Shown here: in pieces, positions 54,888-64,000 of the stretch | Layout: every line of letters begins with the position of its first letter | Position numbering within the stretch: position 1 is the stretch's first letter | Assembly: GCF_025766255.1 (NCBI RefSeq) | Contig: NW_026516674.1 | Location: forward strand, 310,001-374,000 | Direction: 5' to 3' | From: Zychaea mexicana | Lineage: Eukaryota > Mucoromycota > Mucoromycetes > Mucorales > Lichtheimiaceae | DNA: 64,000 nt | The notes under the pieces: generated by a model | What the model was told of the DNA's origin: nothing | Seen by the model: the letters and a program-made list of their open reading frames with translations, nothing else | The model's database searches: none | Made by a program: the position numbers and the translations under genes

Positions 54888-54912
54888 GCAGCAGCAGCAG
54901 CAGCAGCAGCAG
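54888..54912 (+). repeat. (GCA)8 repeat upstream of SIP5
   Basis: Eight GCA units about 120 bp before the SIP5 start codon, probably in its 5' leader or promoter. The same triplet codes the glutamine runs in this and other genes of the window. Confidence 0.85.
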
Positions 54913-55030
54913 ACCTTCGCGCCTTGCGGGAAGATTACATTATCCCCCTTTGACAGACTCTCTCCCCTATTTTTTTTTCTCACTGTTTTCTTTTTCTTCT
55001 TTTCCTCCTTTCTTTCGCTTGAGAATACCC

Positions 55031-55773
55031 ATGGGCGCCAACACCTCCAAAGCTGCTGGTGCTGGAGACTCCACTCATTCTGCACATCACGCCCACCAGA
55101 AGATCAAGGATCTCGTCGACCTTGGCTCCGTCCTGCCGAATGGCCTCTACCCTACTGCTCAGCAGGACTATGACCTACGCTGTGTGCGTAACTTGATAGT
55201 GGCCCGCAAGCTGGCACCCTTTTATAAAGGTAAATAACCAAGGGAAAATGCATCGTATCGAAGCTGCTGTGTTGGTGCGTTGTCGGGGGGAATCGTGCAC
55301 CAGGTGGAGGCTGACGCCAAGCAAAAACACACGCATACACTACAAACTATCATATCACACAGGTTTGCCAGACGCACCGGATCCTATTTTGCCGAAGAAT
55401 AAAGACATGAGCCATAGCGGCCACAGTAGCAGTAGCAACAACAACAACAAACACTTATTACCGCCGGCACCCGCCCCCGCAGCTTCGTCCTCCATGACCA
55501 CCGTCTCCTCTGCGTCAAAAAGAAACCTCAACACTAGACCACGCAGTGCATCTAGCAGTAGCGGCAGCTACTCCAACAACAATACCCACCCACAGAAAAC
55601 ACAGCAACAGCAACATCAGCAACCGCCTTCCCGCCCTCCCACAGAACGAGAACTGAGGATTGAAAGGATGCGCTTGCGTGAAAAGATGCTCTACAACGAT
55701 GCGATAGAATGTCCTATATGCTTCCTTGTAAGTGTTTGAGGGTGGGGTGGGTCATTAGGATTCATAATGGGTC

Positions 55774-55821
<48 letters not shown>

Positions 55822-56980
55822 AAGGATAGAAGGTAACCAGCGTTCGTACTCTCTGCTATAGTACTACCCGTCCAACATCAACTATTCCCGTTGCTGTGAT
55901 CAGCCGCTCTGCACAGAATGCTTTGTGCAGATCAAGCGACCACCGGAATCGCAGACGGCTCCGGCCACATGTCCGTTCTGCATGCAGGACAATTTTGGTG
56001 TTATCTACACGCCTCCATCATGGAGTGAGAGCCTAAAGGTACGCGTGTCTGTTGGGGTAGATTATAGATCCGTGTTTGTATGCATGGCTGACATGAAATT
56101 ACATATATCATCCATCCACTACAGAAGTCATCTGACCTTTCTCCCGCCGCCACCGCAAAGACCAACGCCACGCATAGCACACCTCGACACACTACCTCCG
56201 GTATCAGCAACGATGCAAGGCCACGTCGCCAAACCATCAGCCATCAAAATCCCAGTGTTGTTCTTGTTGGTAAGTCGTGTGCGCGTGCATTTTTCTTTGC
56301 TATTCCATTCGGCTCATTTGAAAACCCTATCCTTCTGCTATAAAAAAGACCACGTGAGGCCCAACTGGAACCGGGTCCCGACTACTGCAACAACAGCAAC
56401 AACGACGACGCGAAGCTCGCGAAGCAACTCTTCTGCGGCACAGTTGCGCACTGTCCCGACAGCACCCGGAGTGTATGCAACCCGTCAGGGGCGATCGGCG
56501 TCATCTGCAGCTACGTCAGAATATGGTCAATTCTTGTCCAACATGCGGGAGATGGACCTGGATTTGGATGCTTGGATGCTCAACGAAGCTATTAGACGGT
56601 CGCTGGCTGAACAACAAGAAGAACGACAAAGCGGCGGCAGCAATAATACCAGCACGACTCATGCCTCTCAATCTCCGCCTGTAACACAAGAACCCATTGA
56701 TGAAGACGATGAACCCCTTTACAACACCGCACGAAGGCTCGAACAGCAGCAGCAGCAACAACAACAACAACAGCAACAGCAACAATCCATATCATCCACC
56801 TCTTCCTTATCAACCTCGACCTCTTCATCTGAATCCAACTTTCCTACCCCTGATACAGAAGCCACCAACTTATTCAACCGAACTGCTTCTGAAGAGGATA
56901 AAGTCAGTCATCCTCATACTCACGATAACGCTGCTGGCGCCAACAGTAATCCCACAAGCAACGACGCCACCGTTTACTAA
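55031..56980 (+). CDS. SIP5: Sip5-like RING protein
   Basis: Exons 55031-55229, 55363-55727, 55862-56038, 56125-56269 and 56349-56980 join to 505 residues. The N-terminus MGANTSKA has Gly2 and Ser6, so N-myristoylation is likely. The conserved N-terminal block contains [36 protein letters not shown] split RING-like finger follows: [43 protein letters not shown]. The second half holds [19 protein letters not shown], the Sip5 C-terminal helix. Yeast Sip5 interacts with Snf1 kinase and Reg1/Glc7, suggesting a carbon-signalling role. Glutamine and serine runs end the protein. The intron after exon 2 holds a (TG)19 tract (55776-55814). A last exon further downstream cannot be excluded. Confidence 0.88.
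55776..55814 (+). repeat. (TG)19 microsatellite in SIP5 intron
   Basis: A nearly perfect TG repeat of 39 bp within the intron 55728-55861, about 50 bp from its acceptor. Confidence 0.9.
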
Positions 56981-59900
56981 CAGTAAAGATGCATCTCACT
57001 TTTGTGTTTCAATACACCAAAATCTCACCCTTGAACCCATGTCTTATAGCTACGAATTGACTTCGTAAAGCAAAACACATACCCATTCAACAACAGCAAT
57101 CACAACCATTCACATTCTGTATCTTTCCATTGAAACTGCCCCCACCCCGTATACATACAACTTCCCTTTTTCTTTTGCAAATATATACATTATCAAGAAG
57201 GAAAGCTATCAAGGATATCATCAAATCTGGGTCATCAATCTTGGATAATGCTGTTTCGAAGGTGTAAATTGTTGGTAGCTCCTTCGTTATTGTTCGACGA
57301 GGATCATTTGCTGTATCACAGAAATTAAAGAGCCATTGGTTTGGATGACTCCACCAAAAAGAAACCTTTACGCCCATTGAAACTCTCTCCCGATGATCGT
57401 ATCATTTGGTAATGACAAACAATGCAGCAATAATAACAACAGGAGCATCGGGTCAATTTGGCCGTATCGTAGTAACAAATACATCTGTTTTACTGTCGCA
57501 AGGTCAACATGAACGCCACAGGATAGTGCTATGACGTCAAGTATCGCTTAAATTGTAGCTGTAGTGAATATCACGAATTTGGAAAAGCGTATGTATAACT
57601 ATTTCAAGAACAGCAGTATTAGCTGTCTCAGTGGTTTGTCCGTCCATTGTGGTGATGACAATGCTTATAATGCCACAGCATCCAAATTGAAAACTAACAC
57701 ATATTAGTATAAGGCTGCATATAAAAATAAAAACTGAGGCTTAGATAAATCCAGCAAAGTCAAATGTACGCCTTTTATCGACTTGGCTGTGTTGTCAGTC
57801 TTACTCTGCGTCTATAGAGTGAACACAGCCCGGGCATTTGTTCGCTCTGCACTGCTAGAATATTGTCATTGTAATTATCTCCACCATCCCTTTCTCTATC
57901 ATACTCGTTTCTTCTTTCATTTCTACGAACATTTTATACTTTTGTTCTTTTACGTCATTGCCATCAGCAAGTATGTAGGGATACAGTTGTACTTACAATT
58001 TACAGTAAGCAGCTTTCGTGCTGCAAACCTCTTCATATTTCGGAGCACAGGCGCAAACGCTGGGATAGCAATGGCTAAATCCTAAACTCAAACAGTTGAT
58101 CATCCTGCTCGATATTATTGTTCACATATATTATAGCTGCTATGGAAACTTAAAAATCATGATAAAAAATGGGTCACTCAAATATGCAGCTTCTACTAAG
58201 TATCTCCAACTGATTTAGTAACACTGCGAGAGATGAAAGGATGACTGACGGTCTAGTTGTTGTAGAGATCTTTTGGTAATTCGCTTTGAGCATACACTTA
58301 CATGTCCTACTAATAACTGTCACGAAACTATCATGCCAGTACATCTTTGTATCTTATTAATTTGGCCTACTTCATAATAGCAATCGCTGACATAAGGTGC
58401 ACGGGTACTACAACCGAACCCATTTGGAAAAATACTTTGAAGCGCTACACTTTCAAAGAAGAGCCATGACACTATTTCATGGGTCCCACAATAAAGATGC
58501 TGAAAAAGATATATATAAATAATCAATGGAATAGTTTGTTCATGAAGCGATATATAAAAAGTATAGTCTACCATCTAAGAGGTTTGAATTGGCTTGCCTT
58601 CATTTAAATGCTTGTGTGCTCAAACCCAATGCACATCATTGGAACCACAACTACAAGGCTTACAAAATTGATGCGTAACAAGTCCAATTGTGTTCCAGAG
58701 TTTTCTTATAAAGAATGAGAAAGAAGTACAACTTTATCATAATATACTGTATATATTTTCGATTGTCAGTGCTCCTCATTAGCGGTACAGTACATGCTAT
58801 AAAAGAGTAGTTTAGCATGATCTTTTTCTCATTTTTCTTTTCTTTTCTTGACCGTTTTGTCTTTTTGCTCTTTTGTTATATCCTTATGATGAACGTTTAT
58901 ATATTTGATGACGGCACACCGGGTCTACTCCCAGGATATAGCACTAGTAGAGCTTTGGAAGTAAACGATTTGAATATGGGGCGTCAGGTACTCCATCAAT
59001 TTGGTTTTCTTGTAGTTGTGCACTTGATGAATATAGCTTGTACTGAAGTAACTTGAGACCATCGTCACCGTCATTAGATTCTTTTGTTTTTGTTTTTTTT
59101 TGTATGTGATGTTTAATGAATAGGGTAACTTCTACGTCTCTAGGTGCTTGCGATCTATCGAAAAGTATATTTATTTGTCATGATCACTAATTAACATTTT
59201 GAAATAAATATAATAGCGGGCAAGGACACCACGCCGCATAGTGAGCGTAATTGCGTAGAAATCGAGCATAGCGATAGATAATACGAAGTTGGTAAAGAGG
59301 TGATGTGCGCTGCGACGGGCGACATCCTCCTATCATACTGTTGCCTACAGCCAATTGAAAACGCCACCCTTTTGGCGTTACGTTTTTTATGCGTGTACCA
59401 TGATAACGCTACTGCTATGGAAATGAAACTTTACGTTGTAAAAACTCACTTGACCATTGCCTTTATTTATTTAAAAAATTGTATACTGGTCAACTCGTTT
59501 TTATCGCATATTAGCGTAGCTTATAGCGTATTACGTGATCTAAGCAGCGAGAGCTCTGATTATTCTTTTTTTAGCTACTGGGGAATATCCTAGTTATCTT
59601 TGTATTTTTTCATGTTATTGCTGCCATATCTATCTACCCTTTGCGATTAGTGTGAATCATATCATACCTCTAATATTATAAGCGTAACGGGAGCCTTTAC
59701 AGAATGTTCTCTCAATATAATAGTATATGCAGTTTATTTTCTCACATTTAAAATTAACTCTATTAGTAAAAATCGACATGTAGAAAAATTCACTGCTGTC
59801 AAATCATTACAGATTACAAAAACTTCAGCCCCCAGCACTTAAGCGTTCGAAGAAGCAATCAGTACTTAAGTCTTGAAACACTTCACTGATAAAATATATT

Positions 59901-60635
59901 ATAAATACGTACTTGTCAACTGTTGCGAACAATGTTTTTACTAACACGGTGGGACAGAATCATCATATGATGCTTGAAGTTTTTAAAAACGTACCTACTG
60001 CTCTAATCTCATATGTGCGTATTTTCAAAAAAGTGGGGCATGTTATCCTCTGACGGATCAGACTTTATCCGTAGTTGGAATAACCGCTTCAAAATCTTTT
60101 TTACTTTAGTCCAGCTACAATATCCCATACCACAACAAGTGCATTCACAAATTTGACGTAAAAGGATAGATTGGCTTTATAGTGATCAGAAGGTTTGAGC
60201 GTCTATTACGGGCTGATCACAAAGTACCTGGTACAATACATGTCATAGGTTGGAATCACGCAAGATGCCCTACTATCTTTCTGTCGTACCTGAGAGAAAA
60301 TGATTGATCTCCGATTGCCGTGTGTGCTGGATTCGCCTTTGGAGTGCTCTCTTTCTGTGAGCGTTGCTTGACAGATTTTTGCATCAAGTATCATCGGATG
60401 GAAGCTATATATTAAGGCGGAATGTGTAACTTGCTCATGTTTAACTACCACACATATCCAAGTGAAAAAAAAGTATAAGCCCCTGTCGTTCACAGCAACC
60501 ATCTGATAAGCCAATGAAATAAGGAGAAAGATGGGTGCACGTCCCGCAAAATCTGATAAAAATAAACATCAACAGCTCAGATGAATAAAATTGTGCTTTC
60601 TTTCTCTCTTTTCAGGAACCACCTAACTTTCTGCC
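56981..60635. other. Gene-poor 3.7 kb stretch
   Basis: AT-rich with many stops. Near 57195-57413 a plus-strand frame reads like protein in pieces (SRRKAIKDIIKSGSSILDNA; STKKKPLRPLKLSPDDRIIW) while the minus strand carries an ATG-started 96-codon frame over the same DNA (57377-57087). Which, if either, is real is unclear. A small AACGCCA...TGGCGTT hairpin lies near 59358-59377. No other coding evidence. Confidence 0.4.
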
Positions 60636-62626
60636 ATGAAATTTATAATCCCACACGATAGATTTGTACGGAAAAGTGACTTTAACAAGGCCGCATACAG
60701 CTATGCATTATTTAGCTGGACCTTATTTTTCGGATACTGTGTTGCATACCAAATCAGTCGTATATACCTGTATCGCACTCGAAAACAACGGATACAAAAC
60801 GACAGACGAGGAATGAACGCTGACGACGACGATGACGACAACGATATCAAGGATGACAAACCCGACAACAATCTTCCCCTTAACGGACTCTTCAACACAT
60901 ATGTACGGATACCTTGGCTCACCAATATGATACCTGTAAAACACGTTTTGGGCGTATCGTTGTTTTTTATTACGAATGTTATATTTTGCTTTTTTGCACC
61001 ATTTGTACTCGCCCCGTATGTTCCTGAATACGAAGTCCCGATACCAGCTCTCATGGACAGAAGATGTGTTTATATTGGCATGGTGAACTGGAGCTTCGTT
61101 ATTGTCCTTGGACTGCGCAATAATATAGTGACTCGAATGTCCGGGTTGACGTTTGAGGCGCTAGTCCCTTTCCATCGATGGGTCGCTCGGATTGGCCTAC
61201 TTGAATTCATCCCACATATTGTCTATCGACTGTAAGTTCCATCAAGTCTTTACTTGTTACTCATATACACTTTATATAATTTATATAATCTATCAAATGA
61301 TCTCATACTGTAACTTTGATATATGGCTTTTTCTAGATGGTGGGCATATGACCAACATAAAATTTGGTATGAAGCAATGACGTTGGACTCCGAGTACATG
61401 ACGGGTACACTAGCAACATTTGGATTCTTCCTCATTTTCATCACGGCTTTTGAATACATCCGACGAAACCACTTTGAATTGTTCTATTACACGCACATCA
61501 TCGGTTTTGTCATTGCCATGATTGGTGCTTTAACCCACGAGATTTCGTGTATTTACTATTTCAGCCCTGCAATTATTCTATGGATCGCCGACCGACTATT
61601 ACGATCTTATAGATCATGGCGCATTCCCTCAACCCTGCAGAGCATCGAGCCTGTTTCCAACAATATCATGCGTATACGTTTCAAATACGATGGTCTTGGA
61701 TCATTTGTACCCGGGCAATACGTGTTCATGGCGTTTGCTCACAGTGCCACTGATAAGCTGGGGAAAAAATATCGGTCGTGGTGGCAACATTACTTGAATT
61801 GGTACCCGATGACGGTGGCCGAAATCTCGAAAACGATCCAGTGGGACGAAACGACACTATTACCGCGGATGCGAGGAACCTCCGACACGTCGTCTGCAAC
61901 GGTCTACATCAAGGCACTCGGCGACTTCACAAAAAGTCTTTATAACGCAGCATCACTTGGTCAAGTCCAGAGTTTTAAGGTTGATGGACCTTATGGACCA
62001 AGACTAGAATATCAAGACAGCCACGTTATGGCATGCTTTGCGCTGGGTGTTGGTGTCACACCAGCCTTAGCGCTTATTCAGGACTGTATGAATCGCCGCT
62101 CTGCAGGGAGTTCGACAGTACTTACATCAAGTATTCATCTTTATTGGATCATTCGACATGCAGGTAGCTAGCAGTGGTAGTAAGAGATGGATACGAGATA
62201 CAATTCCCATATACATAATTTGGACAAACATGAGGGAAGGTGGTTTAGCGTGTTGAATTATTTTCAACAGACATGACTGACCTAAAAAGGAACAAAAAAC
62301 TTTGCATACAATTAGACGAGCTTGAACCGTTGCGGGAAGTCCTGGAATCATGGCTGCACGCGTCCACTCATTCCTCGCCGCGATTCAATCTCTCGATCTT
62401 TATAACCCGTGGCACGGCCATACCGAACGAAGAACGGATGGTTGGTACCCGATGGTCGTGTGGGTCAAGGCCCGACATTGCCCGATGTATGGACAACATC
62501 AAAAAATTAGAACAAAACAAGAAAGTATGGGTTCATACCTGTGGTTCAGCCGAATTCATGCGGTCCGTTCTCAATGAAGCTGCACGGTGCCAATGGGAAG
62601 CACATCATGAAACCTTTGAGTTTTAG
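60636..62626 (+). CDS. Ferric reductase-like membrane flavocytochrome
   Basis: Moves electrons from NADPH through FAD and two haems to reduce extracellular Fe(III). Exons 60636-61231, 61337-62163 and 62271-62626 join to 592 residues. Several membrane helices are visible (YALFSWTLFFGYCVAYQI, VLGVSLFFITNVIFCFFAP, GTLATFGFFLIFITAF). The four haem ligands are in place with the classic spacing: His180/His194 (FHRWVARIGLLEFIPH) and His252/His266 (THIIGFVIAMIGALTH). An Asp-rich cytoplasmic loop (MNADDDDDDNDIKDDK) lies between the first helices. The C-terminal half has VPGQYVFMAF, DGPYGPRL, LGVGVTPAL (436-441) and HTCGSAEFM, for FAD and NADPH. The usual HPF(T/S) FAD motif reads YPMT (355-358). Next to a siderophore transporter, an iron-uptake role is likely. 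NADPH oxidase is less likely given the order and length. Confidence 0.9.
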
Positions 62627-63159
62627 TACTGCAATTCTAGTCTGCTGCTCGAATCTATACAGTGTAATAGCTTAATAATATGAATTAGTCCTGACCTCTC
62701 AAACAATTTTTTATACTGTGTATTCTATGCTTATTCTTTTTTCTCTTTGATTACTATAACAAGGTAAAGTCATAAGTCTCTATGTGTAACATTCAAGTGT
62801 GTCCGCGGAGATTTGGGTTACATATTAAGGGCTGCTTTGGGGCAAAACCTGGTAAAAAAAAGTGAAGATCGTTTCGTATCACCGAATGTCAGGGTTTCGG
62901 TCCACTCTTATATTGAGGATGATTCTGTTTGTATATAATCTGGCGTGACACAACATCAAGCTGGATTTGTGTCTGGCCCGCGCAAGCAACATGATCGTGT
63001 ATGTAACAATCTGATGATCTGATACTGAATTCTTTGTACTGCCACATACAGAATACGAGATCAAGAGAAAAAAACGAGACTAATCTAATATAAATTCATG
63101 ACAATACAAGTAAAGTTCCCTTTCTTTTGTCTACCTTTCGTTTAAAACTTCTCTTAGCA
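62627..63159. promoter_or_regulatory. Gap before siderophore transporter, likely promoter
   Basis: 533 bp with the ferric reductase 3' end and the transporter upstream region. GATA-type sites are expected for iron-regulated fungal genes. AGATAAT/TGATA-like words occur but are not distinctive in AT-rich DNA, so no site is claimed. Confidence 0.35.
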
Positions 63160-64000
63160 ATGGCTGCCTCGGTCAAGGATAAACGTGCTTCCTCATCCAT
63201 TGAAAATGAAAAGGTTGATGTTGTGGTTCCACCATCTCAACAACAGCAGCTGCAACCCGAGGTAGAAGAAGAGGATAATAGCATGCAGCCTGGTGTCAAG
63301 AAAATTGAACTGCTCAAGCAGGTGTGGACCAAGTCTGATATTTATATCATTTGCATCGGGTAAGATCACAATCATAATATACATCAAACAACACTACTCA
63401 ATAAAGCACATTGAGAAATGCATTTTTCTATTATTGATTTGGCTAAAAACTACGGTCGTCTATCACCATCTATTAGTGTTCTGTTCGTGTCATGGTCCTC
63501 TCACTGGGAAGGCTTCATTCTCCAGACTATCAACCCCAACGTGACCAGCTCCTTTGGCGCTAACGCAATCATGAGTATCCTGAGCACCGTTACCAACATT
63601 TTGCAGTCTGTTCTGTTTCCTACCTACTCCAAGTTGAGTGATATGATCGGTCGTGCTGAAATGTTTACTGTGTCTACTATCCTCTATGCCGTCTCTTATA
63701 TAATCATGGCCACCTCCCAAAACTACGCAACGCTCGTGGTAATAATTCGTTGATACCTGCAGCATTTGATTCCTTTAGCTTATTTATCATATCTGACTCG
63801 TTGATGTTATTCTCTCATTTTTGTTTGTTCTGCAGGGCGGTAAAGTTATTAACACCTTGGGCGATACTGGTATTATGATTCTTTGCCCAATTTTGATTGG
63901 AGGTAAATAATTTTTGTTAGTTTAGGGCTTGTTTGCTATATGAGTTTTCAAAGAAAAAAATTCACATCGTTCGAAATGCACTTTAGATTTGACCAGTGTG
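63160..64000 (+). CDS. MFS siderophore-iron transporter (Arn/Sit type), 3' truncated
   Basis: Exons 63160-63359, 63477-63738, 63836-63902 and 63987->64000 are in frame, and the gene runs off the right edge. The N-terminal tail is hydrophilic with a Gln run, followed by KKIELLKQVWTKSDIYIICI entering helix 1, then SSHWEGFILQTINPNVTSSF, helix 2 with SILSTVTNILQSVLFPTYS, the MFS loop KLSDMIGRAEMFTVS (D-x-x-GR type), helix 3 and GGKVINTLGDTGIMILCPIL. The order fits the Arn/Sit/Mir siderophore subfamily, which takes up ferri-siderophores by proton symport. It follows a ferric reductase on the same strand. Confidence 0.85.

Noticed and set aside
60206..60514. 102-codon minus-strand frame before the ferric reductase
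   Set aside because: Starts with TTG, lacks splice partners or motifs, and overlaps the likely promoter.

Overview
The window is nuclear DNA of a fungus. Its genes carry many short GT-AG introns (about 50-110 nt), lie close together on both strands, and encode fungal families: Rad26, Elf1, Sip5, a Bni4/Afr1-type protein, a Dsd1-type D-serine dehydratase and an Arn/Sit-type siderophore transporter. The WASP homologue keeps a CRIB/GBD motif that yeast Las17 lacks. With the glutamine, serine and proline runs, this suggests an early-diverging filamentous fungus, probably Mucoromycota. That placement is inference. I see no rRNA, convincing tRNA, CRISPR array or bacterial operon.

Layout: 1-1412 holds the 3' part of a FYVE-finger gene (+). 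1563-5964 is valyl-tRNA synthetase (-), diverging from a D-serine dehydratase (+, 6609-8317). 8580-10636 is a Bni4/Afr1-like protein (-) and 11397-13125 is GPN3 (-). A 4.3 kb gene-poor stretch leads to adenylate kinase (+, 17447-18533). After 2 kb with a decayed reading frame come RAD26 (+, 20587-25415) and ELF1 (-, 25607-26260), which converge. 26.3-30.4 kb is gene-poor and holds a long reading frame broken by stop codons. Then follow WASP (-), TIM44 (-), 3.2 kb with a small Tc1/mariner-type MITE at 36229-36397, an ALDH7-family dehydrogenase (-), a TPR/F-box/LRR protein (+), a CCDC97-like protein (-), an unrecognised large helical protein (+), RPS16 (+), an SRPK kinase (+) and SIP5 (+). After 3.7 kb of near-empty DNA, a ferric reductase (+) and a siderophore transporter (+, cut by the right edge) close the window.

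Two neighbour pairs make functional sense. RAD26 and ELF1 both act on RNA polymerase II in transcription-coupled repair. The ferric reductase and siderophore transporter look like a two-gene iron-uptake unit. Most other genes are housekeeping genes with no clear link to their neighbours. The unusual material lies in the gene-poor gaps (stop-interrupted frames, the MITE, an LTR-like promoter) and in gene architecture (GC-AG introns, a start-codon-only exon, a basic insert in GPN3). I did not find a convincing wholly new system. Exon limits were read by eye from splice consensus and frame, and are inference unless stated otherwise.
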